NCBI RefSeq assembly: GCF_040183065.1
Contig: NC_091132.1
Span: forward strand, 87,372,606-87,436,605
DNA: 64,000 nt
Direction: 5' to 3'
Source of the DNA: Periplaneta americana
Taxonomy: Eukaryota > Arthropoda > Insecta > Blattodea > Blattidae
The position numbers and the translations under genes were made by a program. The first letter of the stretch is position 1, and every line of letters starts with the position of its first letter. Below the pieces are notes generated by a model. That model did not search any database. It was not told where the DNA came from and saw only the letters and a program-made list of their open reading frames with translations. Below, piece after piece: positions 33,020 to 44,866 of the stretch.

Positions 33020-33170
33020 AGAGATGTGTGCAATGGAAGGGGAAAGGAACTGGCCACCTTACCCCATTATCTCCTGGTCTAGTTGCCTCATGAGTCATGC
33101 CTTGTTGGTGTCACTGTGGCGTCCAGATCTGTCTTCGGACAGTTGACTAAACAATAACAGTAGGAAAAGG
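33020..33170 (+). repeat. Probable LINE 3'-UTR fragment
   Basis: The block with GGAAAGGAACTGGCCACC and CTGTCTTCGGACAGTTGACT ending in AAACAATAAC resembles, from memory, a repeated LINE 3' end in cockroaches and termites. No internal second copy here. Confidence 0.35.
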
Positions 33171-33259
33171 GCAGCTAGTCTGGTTTCAGTGAGTGTTTCG
33201 TAGATACATGTGTAATTTCTGGAGAGCTCAAATTGATCGTTTTGTTGATTCACTACTAC

Positions 33260-34240
33260 TGGCAGAAATTGTCACATTAGTTCACTAAGTTTTCCCATGG
33301 CATGCAACTCTTGCTGAAACTTGTAGATTGATTTCGGAAAGCAGAAGATGAATATAACAGAGTTCATTTTTTCAAGCGTATTATGGAGAATTATCCATAT
33401 GTTTAAGAAACTCAATGAAGGTATCTTCTGGGAAAGTTTCCTGATACTCGACATGTTTTTAACAATTGAGCAATAAAAAAAATGGAAATTGCCCAATATC
33501 TAGAAATCTGTTAGCCATTTAGCTAATTTATAATTACATCTCGTGTCATTAATCACTCTTATGGCAGGTACTACTGAAAGACAGTTCTTTACTTCATGAT
33601 CTAGAAATTTCGTTCTTTTAAATTACTTCATAAAGAAATGCAGATAATTCTGTTGCTGTTTTTGAAACAAATATTTCACAATGTTTCAAAACTAAACTTG
33701 TAAGCATAACAATGTATAAATATGGTATCTTTATATTTTCTTCTAATAATAGATTGCAAACTGTTGTGCTTGTCAGACATTATGACTGATCCGTCACAAG
33801 TTTGTGCCACAAATTTATCATCACATTTGAATTTCTCCATGTAATCCAATCAATGCTTGGACAAACTCACTGCTATGTACTTACTAGTTAGGTACATCAC
33901 AAAAATCCTAAAAATCTTTCCTTGATATTGTCATCTGACATGACATAACAAAACCGCTGATAACTGGGATTTATTGGACACATAGGTTGTTCCATCTATT
34001 ATAACAGAAATAAACCTTGCTTCTCTTACTTCTTTTTCGTTTTATTAATTGAAACACTAAAAATATACTGAATTATATCATTTTATATGCAATTTAAGGT
34101 ACCGGTACATAAATGAAAACACAGTAGAAATCTTAAGATGGTGTTCTAATCTGTCATCCATATTTGAGCAAGCAGGTGTGAAAGTTCTACATAATTAGAT
34201 GTACATCTGTTATCTGACAAGTAAGCCATCACTGCACAGC
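33260..34240 (-). mobile_element. hAT transposase relic (DUF4371/ZMYM type)
   Basis: On the - strand near 34020-33900: FISVIIDGTTYVSNKSQLS and VLCYVMSDDNIKERFLGF (the D(E/G)T-VSNKSQLS catalytic region). Near 33840-33780 there is a KFVAQTCDGSVIMS-like segment. About 33450-33380 includes FPEDTFIEFLKH of the C-terminal region. Several stops and frameshifts. Termini were not identified. Confidence 0.62.
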
Positions 34241-34908
34241 ACATATTAAATGACACACACACTTGTTTTTATTCCTACATTGTAGCCTATCTTCTATCAA
34301 TTTTTTAAACACTAAACTTAAGGAAAAAATCGATCATTTTGCCAGACCATAGTAAAGATACAAAAAAATGAAGTACCGGTAAAATTCTTAGAATTTTCAT
34401 GATGAACCAGTAAGACGTGAAGGCTTCCTATATTGTTGACACGATCTCTGGTTTATGCATTTTTCATTCGGAAGAAAAAAGTTTTGATAATTTTACACTA
34501 GTACACACGAATATTCAATGCACCATTATCCGGTAAAATGTATTTCGAAATCTGCATGTGACTTTGCCTTTGAATCTCTTAATTCAGGGGTTGCTCTACC
34601 TCTCAAAACAATCTCATATTTTGTCATTAAAAACACGGGACTCCAAAGACTGTGCATTCTAAAACACAGTCACAATAATAGGCTGAACCTTCAAGCATGA
34701 ATTTTGATGCCATTTTTTCTTATCAGCAACAAACAATCTTTCTTGTTAACATATGCATTATGCAAGCACTCACATAAAGCCTCTCAAAGTATGCCTGTTG
34801 CATTTACCATTTAGACAAGAGGAAACTTTGATGTATGATTTGAAAATGTGGCTGGAATCAATGGCGTATAAGCTGCCTACTTTGTTGATAGAATATGAAC
34901 TATGAATT

Positions 34909-35118
34909 CTGTCTTTTTTAATTGGTTATTTAACGAATTATTTAGCATTAATGGAACTGATGATAGCGAGATGGTATATGGCGAGATAAGGTCGAGGATT
35001 CGCCTCGTGTTCATCTGACATTTGCCTTATACAATAGTTGGGAAAAACATAGGAGAAAATCCAACCTTGTAATCAGCAAGTGGGAATCGAACCTATGCCC
35101 AACTGATGAACTGTCTTT
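34909..35118 (-). mobile_element. SINE-2, head-truncated copy, 8-bp TSD
   Basis: Matches SINE-2 with internal deletions; retains the B-box complement (GGGAATCGAACC). CTGTCTTT flanks it at 34909-34916 and 35111-35118. Confidence 0.75.
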
Positions 35119-36639
35119 ATTTATTTATTTATTTACATTCTTTGTGTTTCTGATAGAACAATGGTAACATGGATGCCACATGCCTGACAAAAATATAAAA
35201 ACTTCTCCATTAATTGGCAAAAATCTAGAAACAAATTGGAAGAATATGGCATTTTCAGTGCTGTAGCTTACCTGTATGTACACTTGCTACACTGGAAGTT
35301 GATACATGCACACACAAAAAACAGAGCAGGGACAGTTTTAGATGTTGCACGGGCTCACTCAAAAATCTTTCATTGTTATGAATATATTTTACTGAAATGA
35401 ATGAAAGAAAACGCAAACTATGCTCAAATAAATTCTTATGCCTTACTGAAGATGATGTGATGATATTCACATTCTGTTTGTTAAAAACTGAGTAGACATA
35501 GTTGAAAATATGTGATAATTTCATATTTTAAGCTAGGCGCAAACAAAATATTTTTCCTAGAATTACCACTGCAACAGAATACAACAATCGTCACTGGACA
35601 GTTGATAAATTATGCACTTTGATGCCAATTATAACAAGTCAAGTATAACAATGCTCCAAACACTCGATATTTATGTTATACAGAGTCTTCTGTATGTGAC
35701 GCCATGAAGCGTAGAGAAACATTGCCTCCCACAGTGCACCTGTTGTATACATCAAAGTTCAAGGGCTTTTGTCAGGCATTGCATGCGTGCAGTTTACCTT
35801 AGTCTGTTGTGAACTACTGAAGGGATTACTATTTGTGCGTAATGTAGTGTAAGTTATTGGTTTTTTCTAATTTTTTTTAGAACAATGAAGGGATTGATTA
35901 CTCATTCGTGCGTAGTGTAGTGCAAGCTTGAGAATAATGTATAGCATACTGTAGTGAGTTTTTGTAGTTCTAAGTTATTAAAAAATTGGAAGACAATATC
36001 TGAGAACTTACTTCGAACATTTCACAAGAAGAGATTAGGGTATTTCAAGACAATCTTCAGAGATGTCAAAATTATATTGAAACAATTTGAACATATTTTG
36101 TGATGCAAGTGCACTTGCATTCATTTTTAAGTTGTTTATAAACAATTTTTTCTGCTAAACAGGTTCTAGATATTAAAGCTACTATCATAGAAGCAGCAGC
36201 TGACTTCACAGTAACTGTGTGAGGCATGTACCACAAAATGTTGCTGAACTTATACTGTCAGGGAAGCATCATATATGGAGAACTCAGTATTAATGTAATT
36301 ATCACTTTTGAATGTAACGACACCAACACTCTGCAGAGTTTTTTTATATCTAAGTACGTGCAGTATAGAAAATAGGAAATTCATGGGGAATCCAAATGGA
36401 ATTTCTAGTGCACAAAAACATTGTTGTGTGATTTTTGTTGGATACTCCTGTTTTCCGTGCTATTTCTTCATTAATGATTTTTGTAACATAGATCCACCTC
36501 AGTGTGGTGCATTGCAGATAATGTTTGAGATGATGAACTAATTTACAGTTTTGATAGAACTACCAGAAGACGAAATTTGATATGGTGTACACAAATTACT
36601 GGAACTAAAAATTGCATACAGATCTCAAAAGAAAAAAAT
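35119..36639. other. Unassigned AT-rich sequence
   Basis: A diverged repeat of GTGCGTA(A/G)TGTAGTG(T/C)AAG occurs twice (35836-35856, 35908-35928). No gene recognised. Confidence 0.45.
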
Positions 36640-36960
36640 CTACGAACATACACCAATTAGAGTCAAGATAGTAATAGTCCTATTGAATAACAGAATAATC
36701 GACCAAACAAACAGTTTCAAACATGTAAAACGTAATTCAGAAGTGAAATTAAGTAAATTTAGTATTTTTTGTAGGACACTAGGGAAAAAATTATGCAAAA
36801 CTGTAAGAAAAGAAACATTATTGAAAATAACCAAAGAGACGACTTTACTTTGATTACAATAGACTGCAAATTTTCGAAGCTAAAAGGAATTAGCCAAGAT
36901 GTACAGAATCTACAGAGATGAACTTCTTTACAAGAATAGTGGAACAAAAAACCTAGAGAG
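36640..36960 (+). mobile_element. LINE relic (family B-like), strongly decayed
   Basis: After frame adjustment: RIVIVLLNNRIIDQTNSFKH, KLSKFSIFCRTLGKKL and LLKI-K-T, reminiscent of the post-RT section of family B (NNxIxExVxSFNYLG, Lys-rich helix). Confidence 0.4.
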
Positions 36961-37040
36961 AATATAATGGAAGAATCGATAATCAAGTACAGAACAACTT
37001 AAAAAAATATTGTTTTACACATGGAAAATGTAAGAATCTC

Positions 37041-37631
37041 TAAAGGTGCAGTTACATGGTTCAACTTTTCTTTCAACTTTAAACATTCAAGCAATCCATG
37101 AAAGGGTGAATGAAACGCATTCAACTGTGCATGCCTTTTTCCACTAAAAATTACAGCACATGCAGCAATCGAAAGCTATGTATTGTCAGTGGGGATCTTG
37201 TGCGTTATTTCGTTCAACAGTAGCATGTAATAAGCAGCTGATTGTTCTAGGTGGCCGAGAATAAACTGAAAATTCTTTGTTTGGTGATGGTAGACCTTTT
37301 AAGCTGAAAATGGTGGCAAGCACGATTATCCTTATTGAAAATTATCGCAAATATGAGTGCCTGTGGAGTGTTCACCCACAATTTTGAAAATCAAGCAAGC
37401 CTAAGTATTGGACTGATATTTAATATACATATATATTTGAACGTGCATTTTCAACTTGATTCTTTCAATATTCTCCCTAGATTGTATGCTCATGCGCATC
37501 ACCCACAATTTTGAAAATCATGCAGCTTAAGTATTGGACTGATATTTAATACTAAACTTGATTCTTTCAATATTCTCCCTAGATTGCATGCTCATGTGCA
37601 TGAAAATTTGAACTGTGTAGATGCAGCTTAA
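37041..37631. mobile_element. MITE with TAA target (PIF/Harbinger-like) and internal duplication
   Basis: Element 37044-37628 with ends AGGTGCAGTTACATGGTTCA and (other strand) AGCTGCATCTACACAGTTCA, flanked by TAA (37041-37043, 37629-37631). Inside, a ~127-bp unit starting TCACCCACAATTTTGAAAAT (37372 and 37499) is tandemly duplicated, the second copy shortened by about 30 bp. Confidence 0.7.
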
Positions 37632-37739
37632 AAAGGCGAACTGTTACAACATGCAAGAAAAAAAAATAGACTGTGACAATTAAATATAAGGTAACAGTAA
37701 AACAGTTCTAAGGAATCAGAATGTACAATTATGTCGACG

Positions 37740-37741
<2 letters not shown>

Positions 37742-37793
<52 letters not shown>
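37742..37793. repeat. (GAT)n microsatellite
   Basis: About 17 GAT units. Confidence 0.97.
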
Positions 37794-37794
<1 letters not shown>

Positions 37795-37842
37795 CAACGA
37801 AGAAAATGACCGTGATGGTGACAGTGACGACCTTGTTAGCAA

Positions 37843-38085
37843 TTGGAATGTGCTATATGTCGAAAATTAAAAAGTCGTCTTGAAATTATGGAATTCTGCC
37901 CTAAATTTAATGGTACCAATAATAAGGATCATTACCACTGGTTTCTGTCACTAGTACATAAACAGGGCACCTCTAAACTTGATCCAGCTGACAGCATTTG
38001 GACCTACACCCTGTTTCTATTACAACAATTAAGTTCTAAATTAAAACAAAACGCAGTTCAATTTATTAGTGAAAGGAGAAAATAA
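37843..38085 (+). CDS. Unrecognised ORF of about 80 codons
   Basis: An open frame starts at TTG 37843 (first Met codon downstream near 37890) and ends TAA 38083-38085. It includes MEFCPKFNGTNNKDHYHWF and SIWTYTLFLLQQLSSKLKQN. AATAAA occurs about 190 bp downstream. It could be a 3' exon or decayed TE coding; I recognise neither. Confidence 0.25.
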   Translation: MECAICRKLKSRLEIMEFCPKFNGTNNKDHYHWFLSLVHKQGTSKLDPADSIWTYTLFLLQQLSSKLKQNAVQFISERRK

Positions 38086-38376
38086 TTCCATCTTCACCAT
38101 ACTTCTGTAATACAAACAATGGCAGTGAATTTCAAAGTTCATAATGATTCTTTACTTGGCATGTATAGTGTGTTCACGTATATCTATAGTGCATACATTT
38201 TATCTTTCATGCTCACAGATGTAGAATGGACATGGCAGTGCACAGCACACCTGTACACATGTGAGTGTGAAATAATAAAACGTATGCACTGTATATCGAA
38301 GATTAATTTTTATCACTGATTTCATACAGGCACTAACCAAAAGCTTACAATTACTTTGTACTAATACTATCTTACA

Positions 38377-38619
38377 TAGGGTAAAGGTTGGTAATATTGT
38401 GATACTAATAATATTACGATAATACTACTTGAGAATTTTTTACAATTTTTCTGAGCGAGAGATAACTGGTTTTGTGCAGAAACTTGTCCACGAACATTCC
38501 CTTAATACGTTGATGTAAAAAACTGATCTTCCTCTCGCTCAGTAAAATTGTAAAAAATTCTCAAAAAGAAAAAAGAACTATAATATTATTAGTATCACAA
38601 TTTACCAACCTTTACCCTA
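38377..38619. mobile_element. Hairpin MITE, 239 bp, TA target
   Basis: Element 38379-38617 with ends GGGTAAAGGTTGGTAA and complement. The arms are nearly complementary for about 95 bp (38379-38475 with 38525-38617, including CTGAGCGAGAGG against CCTCTCGCTCAG), leaving a ~50-nt loop. TA on both sides. Confidence 0.85.
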
Positions 38620-39950
38620 TAAGGTTTTCTTTTACATTTCATATATGTAACCCTAACTTCATCTGCGACAATGTATGAAATGTAACTAAGATATGTGTTG
38701 ATCATTTCTGTTACTATCTTACAAGCTATGCTCTAATTTTCTCATGAAGCTACTATAAAATCATTTAACAACTCATCCAATCAGCACAAAAGATACATAC
38801 AATGAAAGTGATTTTCGTTTCTTTGTAATATCTATAATAATAAATTTAAGTTTTATGGAAGCTGTACTCATGAATGTGCGTCAATATAATTCGTTCGTTT
38901 TCTAAATGAACATGACAGATTTTGGTACTAATAATGTTGCGACTGCTGTTGTGTACCTCAGCAATGCTTGACCACACCGCATCTCTCGACTTGCAGTTCT
39001 AGGCTTCATTCACAATAAAACATCAATGCTCCAAGCTCAACTGCACTTAGAAAATGAACGAGTAATAACTCTGTCATGATTATATCAGTAGTATTAGGCC
39101 TACTACTTTTAGAACAAGTATGCAACTTTTCGTGCCCAAGAGCACAAGATCAGACTACTGATTAAAGATAATAAATAACTCAGTCATTAAGAACAGTTTG
39201 AAAGTATTTGGATTAGGTAGGCCTACTGGTAATTACTTCTATGTATCATAAGTAGTTACCGATACTAGTTGGTATTCAATGACTTCAGGTGCTGCCAACT
39301 ATGACTCTTCTGGACTGCTATAGTTTATGTCACGAAAGAATGTTCCTGATGTGAACACATGGGTTGAAAAAGTCTTCTATAATTACGCCTCATAATTCGT
39401 TAAAAGGAACAAGTACGTTATTGATGTCAGTAATTTGTGTATGTTTGTTTAGTATGGTTAACAACAATAAATGTGATGTTCATAAAAAATATAGAGATGT
39501 TGTGTAACTCCTGTCAAAACAGCTACACAAAAAAGGCTTTCTTTTCAGAATCGAAAATAATAAGTTTTGTTATATTGCCTCATATGAGAGCTGCAGTTGA
39601 TCTACGTATTGGGATTGTCGCAGTCTACCAATCACGTGTTATTCATACAGAATGTCAAGTTTATAGAGATAATAGGGAACTAAATAAACACTTTTTCGTA
39701 TTGGCTAAAGGGTCGCAGGGGAGCGATTACAGTGTTACAGAGATTTTAAAGTCTGTAAACCGCCTAGAATATTGTATTGTATTTATTTACATTCCATGGT
39801 ATTCGTACATTGCTTCACAGCTAGAATATGGAACATGTCAAACGAAAAAAAAAAAAAAAAACTTAATAGTACTACGAAGTCTTAATTATAGTCACAGTCT
39901 AGTTGAAATATATACAGAAGAGTTTTACAATATAGTCTACTAGTACAACA
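38620..39950. other. Unassigned AT-rich sequence
   Basis: The 168-codon frame at 39437-39943 shows no recognisable domain and includes a poly(K) run from an A-tract, so I do not call a gene. Confidence 0.4.
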
Positions 39951-40463
39951 CAAGTTTTAGTATCAATACTTAATACAACACAGAAATATTCATGAAGTGT
40001 TGTTGAATGTCATGAATTCACCTACAGAATAAAAGGCGTGAGAAATTAGGTATTTCTTTAATTTGGCCCTAAATAATCTTATGTTTTGAGTTTCATTTTT
40101 TATATCCATAGGGAGGCTATTAAAAATGTTCACTGCAATATAAAGCACTCCTTTTTTATAGCACGATAGACTTGCCGATGGAGTATGAAAGTCATTTTTT
40201 GACGCATATTTATGCTATGAACTTTTGAATTAGTTGCAAAGTTTTCACAATTACATACGAGGGAGATTATTGATGAAAAAATATACTGACAAGCCATAGG
40301 CATTATTTGTAGTTTTTTGAAAGTGATCCTACACGATTCCCTAGATTTGGCACCCACTATTATTCTAATTACTCTTTTTTTGTAGTAGGAATATACTGTT
40401 ACTATCTGTGGAATTTCCCCAGAATATTATTCCAAACTCATTACTGAGTGGAAGTATAGACAG

Positions 40464-40465
<2 letters not shown>
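39951..40465 (-). mobile_element. LINE family E, RT C-terminal region without RNase H
   Basis: On the - strand: LSNEFGIIFWGNSTDSNSIF, SRESCRITFKKLQIMPMACQ, SKVHSINMRQKMTF, AVNIFNSLP and KKYLISHAFYSVGEFM, in several frames with stops. This is the C-terminal thumb region of a CR1/Jockey-like RT family common in insects. A (TA)n tract follows at the upstream end. Confidence 0.72.

Positions 40466-40466
<1 letters not shown>

Positions 40467-40502
<36 letters not shown>
40467..40502. repeat. (TA)n microsatellite
   Basis: About 18 AT units; the YIYIYI translation on the - strand is an artefact. Confidence 0.97.
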
Positions 40503-40505
<3 letters not shown>

Positions 40506-41131
40506 ACATTGTTTTAAGTACGAGTGTTTGGACAGCAGTGAGTGAAAAAACTGTGATCGGCCAAGGAGTGCAGATACATGACTAATGTTTTTCAACATAG
40601 CTATAACTTACGTCAACATGCATGCTGTTCTCTTCCTTCCCTCTCCTGCCACTGAATATGCTAAGAAACTGACTCACTTCACACAATCCGTACTCAAATG
40701 TTTGCGCTTAACACCGACCAAGCTATCTAAACAGAACAGTACTGTGTTGTACATTATGCACCACAGTTAGGTGTGGGAATTTTGAGCATTTTCTCTGACT
40801 TGAACTGGTACCTATAATAAAAAAAAAGTTGGAAACTAATAAGAAAAATAAGTTCCATGATTATGACACACACTTCTTCATATATTATATTTTACAAGAA
40901 TTTAGTTCCTCATCACGTTACCAATATTACCAATATTATCAGTTTGAATGTTATCATATTTTGGAATTTCATTTGAAATATATAGAAATGAAATCATATA
41001 ATATGCATGTAAATACGTAAATGAAATGTTCATGAAATAGATATATGCAATTACTTTTGAAAATATTTCTATGATATAGCTTCTCGTGCAATGTATTCAC
41101 TTCTTGTATTATTTTGCTGTTTACGAAAACC

Positions 41132-41496
41132 ATTATTAAAATGAGACTTGAATGTAATATAGAGTTCAGAAAAGCTGATGAGCAAAGGCTGACGACAGCG
41201 GAAATGAGGTTCATGAGACGAACAGCGGGATGCTCTTTGCTGGAACACCGTAAAAATGTGGACATATTGCAGGAACTCAAAATGGATCCTAAAGTTAATT
41301 TTGTTCAACAATATCGACTTCAGTTGAAAAAACATGTCGAAAGGATGGATCGCACTAGATGCCCTAAACAGATTCTTACTTATGTACCAAGAGGAAACAG
41401 GAAATTGGGAAGACCACGAAAGCGCTGGCATGAGACCGTAACAGATCCTGTAGGGTCTAATACATGAGGGATATGATGATGATGATTATTAAAATG
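41132..41496 (+). mobile_element. LINE family B, 5'-truncated, 12-bp TSD
   Basis: Insert 41144-41484 between ATTATTAAAATG copies (41132-41143, 41485-41496). It encodes KADEQRLTTAEMRFMRRTAG, then DILQELKMDP and RGNRKLGRPRKRWHE, an open frame to a stop at 41465-41467, then a (GAT)n tail. It is the cleanest C-terminal copy of family B here. Confidence 0.92.
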
Positions 41497-41996
41497 GAAA
41501 TAAACATGAAAATATACCAGTTGCTCATCACAGATCTATGTCACTGAAGGAAAATTTTCAAGTGAAAATAATTTATGGGCAGTCCCCCTCAAATACCAAA
41601 ATGACGTTTACAATTGACTGTGAAAAGCAAGTACTGGTAATCTTTATTCTAGTGTTCCTTTCAATTGACTATCTTCCCTGGATTTTAAATTATTTGTGGT
41701 GTGTAACAAGTTCTCATTGAATATTTTGTTCAATTTCCATAATGAGTAATATTACGTCGATTTTGAAAATTCGTATAGACATTTTTATGCCCTGAAACTT
41801 TTGTCTAAAGACGTTTACAACAAAATTGGGGATATATTTCCATAGACACTGATTATTGGTAATTCACTGTCGAGGAAACTATAAATTTGTTTTGTATTCT
41901 GTTTCTGTAATGTCTAGGATTACATTTATTTTTCAAAGAAATGGCTCACTTAAAATTTCAACTTATTTGCATCAAAAAAGTTTCATTTTGGAAGCA

Positions 41997-42257
41997 TAAT
42001 TGAAGACCTCCCCGGAAAAAGGATGTAACATCAGATTAATGAAATATGTGACTTAAATGGAAAAAGTAATTTTTATGCATTCATGTATAACAATAAATTA
42101 TTGCATCCAACAGCTGAATAAACTTCTATCCTTGATTAGTCAAATGGTTCTGCTAGAAAATAATAGGCCTAACAAAATATGTCCTTCAAATTATTTTTCC
42201 ATTTTCGTATTATGAATTTATCACTTTACACCTTTAATCTAGGGAGGTCTTCAATTA
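41997..42257. mobile_element. MITE, 257 bp, TA target
   Basis: Element 41999-42255 with ends ATTGAAGACCTCCC and its exact complement, flanked by TA. A one-ended relative lies at 10556-10640. Confidence 0.78.
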
Positions 42258-42292
42258 TGTAAATAATAATTAAATTAAATCCGTGGCATGAT

Positions 42293-42615
42293 GGCCCATA
42301 GTAAGCCAAAGTGGATCAGACAACTGCTGGCCTCATATCCACATACCTTAGCAGAGAACAATCATCCAATCAGTATGAGATGGTGATCAGTATGACGATC
42401 CACTCCTCAGCTGTTATTGCAGTCATTATGGCTCACTTACAAAACCATATTTCGCTCTCATTTTGGCTCACCAAATTCGTTATGATGGTGAGTGGGAACC
42501 AATCTCGTACACTGTACATAATTTCATGAGAAAATTTCTCCTCCCATTAGAACTTAAACCAGTATTCATACCATATCACTAATCCAAGGCATGACGCCAG
42601 AGATTACACAGCTAT
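42293..42615 (-). mobile_element. SINE-5, degenerate copy
   Basis: Reads, on the - strand, like the SINE at 51297-51600: a segment near GATCATCCAATTAG (here GATTGTTCTC...), a GTGAGTGGGAACC-containing section and an AAATTTCATGAG-like section near the head. It is best recognised by the shared order of blocks; identity is modest. Confidence 0.5.
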
Positions 42616-44099
42616 GTCACTGAATAATAACAGTTTCTATAAAATATGAAAAAATGCTGTCTACATTGTTTCATTTATCACTTTATTCTATGTATGACAC
42701 AAGAATTTAGAAAAAGTTCGAATGACAGCTACTTTCGAGAAAATTGCCATTTTATGTTACTTTTTTTTTTTTTTTTAAATAAAGACATTTGCGCTATTTT
42801 TCGTAAAATTGTTTATATTTCAAAAACATCATTTACGGTTGAAATGACTCATAGATAATATAAATGGCATCTGTCGAACAGTAACTTCTCTCTCACCGTT
42901 CATGGGCAAACAAACAACATGCTGATGACTAAAGTATGTACTCTGTGGAAATCTCCAAATGGACATTCTGTAGTATCACAATACTTTTTCTTTATACTAT
43001 GGATAAGGAAAAAATAAATATTATAAAAGATATAACTTTCTGAATGTAATTTATACATTTCCCAACCCTAGGAACAAAATTTTTAATTTAACATAGCATC
43101 ATGCAAAGAATGTAATTGGCAGTATTGCAATGTTAACAAATTGAGTTGTGTGCTTGTTAGTTGATCTGCCCACTTAAAAGATACCATCCACAATCTTTTG
43201 ATCTGCCCACTAAACAATACCATCCACAATCTTTTCATGACTGTAGCACCATAACTAAGCTTTGGTGACTTTATATTGGTTTACAAAATTGTTATCTGGG
43301 TCCACTGTACAATGTATAAAAATATGTTAGTCTAGTTTTTTTTTTTTACATCTGTATATATTCGTTTGTAATTAACAAAGCTACAGGTCAATGTCAATAT
43401 AAAACTGAAATACGAATTCTTATTTGATAGCACTATTTCTTACAAGTACACATCAAGTCTGTCTCCAGACAAGAAGGGAGAGAGTGGTAACCGCCCCTTC
43501 TCTTTGCTTACATCAGAAACATTGTTGCATGACATGCTCTTAGCCAAGCAAAATTGAATTCAATTTCTGATACGAGGTATCTAGAAAACAGAATGCATTA
43601 GTCCTAATAAGATGACAAAAGAAAATTATGACTAGCTTTGTTGAATTTTAACACTGACCAGATCAGTGTTCAATTCAGACATTTTCTTTCCACAGAAAAA
43701 AACGTAAGTCCACAGAGAGGAAATGACTAGCTTATGAAACAAGAGTGAAATGATCGTAATAAAAACAAGTAATGAACTTGATGAAAATATTTTCATCTAC
43801 AATTTTTTAAGCATATTCGTAAAATATACTAAGGCTACTACATTTATCCGAACATGTTTTTTTGGATAATCCATGGATACTATTTTCGGTAATGCACTAA
43901 CAATTGCTGAACACCTACAGAATCACAGAAGTGAATACACGCAGCATCAGTTGTCACCTCTCATTTAGCAGTAACTGGCTCCACAATATTCTTGGGGTAG
44001 GGGCAGGGGGAACATAAGGTAAGTAAACAAAGAATAACTTTCATTTGATGGAACCAACTTGCAGGTCGCTATGAACAAAATTTGGAAAAATCACATGTA
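42616..44099. other. Unassigned AT-rich sequence
   Basis: Contains a ~40-bp direct duplication at 43161-43239 (GATCTGCCCACT...CCATCCACAATCTTTT twice). No gene recognised. Confidence 0.5.
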
Positions 44100-44687
44100 C
44101 ATAAAGGGTATCTATCGGATACAGGGGGGAGAGCCATTAATCCTTCCCATTGAAGGCTTTAAGGAACCAACCTGGACAAATACCCAATGTCCCATCCCTA
44201 CCTTCCCGTGGTGCAGCTGTTAGTAAGCATAATTTTACGAGCTGAACTAAAGGGAGGGGCTACTCATCAATTACCACGGTCAGCTTGATGAGTTAATGAC
44301 TGAATTTGGTATAATTTTCCTCTATTCAATACCTAATTCCCTCTTTACCCTTTCCTATCCAGTCCTCTGACTGAACTCTTACTTTCTTCGACCCCGCGGC
44401 ATTAGAGCATTCTAGGCCTAGGGGTTCATTTCACTTTCCTTCCTCCTCTTTCTACTTTTCTGTTCCTAGTGCTGACCTGCTATGGCACTAAAATCGTCCT
44501 CCAGTGGCTTAAGGAGGGAAAGCTGATGATCAACAAGATCTCCCAGCTAGGTCCAATGGACCCATCGACCAACAGCAGGTGTGGCCTTCCAGACACTCTG
44601 GGGGTTGTGTGTGAATGAAGTAGCCACCAAAACGTTAAAAAATGGTGTTCACTTAAATCGGTTACAACTTGCCATTTAAGTACCTAC
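44100..44687 (+). mobile_element. Probable LINE family C 5' UTR remnant
   Basis: A block distinctly richer in GC than its flanks, with no long ORF, that abuts the family C 3' end at 44688. I associate this sequence with repeated LINE 5' regions in cockroach, from memory only. The arrangement suggests one copy with the ORFs deleted (inference). Confidence 0.35.
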
Positions 44688-44866
44688 ATAGAATTGGAAT
44701 ATATCAGTCCCCTACATGCCCATTGTGCAACTCAAACCAAGCAATGGATTCGGAACACCTCAAAATCTGTGCTTCATTGGCTGACCATGATAATATCTTT
44801 GAAAAATATTGGAGTGCAAGAGGTCAAATGACTTTATTGTCAAACGCCTGATATTAGAAAACAACA
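44688..44866 (+). mobile_element. LINE family C 3' end
   Basis: Matches 4439-4620: RIGIYQSPTCPLCNSNQAMD (Cys knuckle), SEHLKIC, KYWSARGQMTLLS, stop, and AAAACAACAACAA tail. No TSD directly at its 5' end, consistent with being joined to the preceding block. Confidence 0.88.

Noticed and set aside
37742..37860. Asp-rich frame (DDDD...NEENDRDGDSDD...SNWN) resembling the acidic loop of transportin-1
   Set aside because: The acidic run is a translated GAT microsatellite, the frame stops shortly after, and no HEAT-repeat coding follows.
39437..39943. 168-codon ORF, the longest in its region
   Set aside because: No domain, includes a poly-Lys run from an A-tract, no coding-like composition and no homologous copy.
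44669..44851. 60-codon Cys-containing ORF as a small zinc protein
   Set aside because: It is the C-terminal Cys knuckle of LINE family C, near-identical to 4439-4608.
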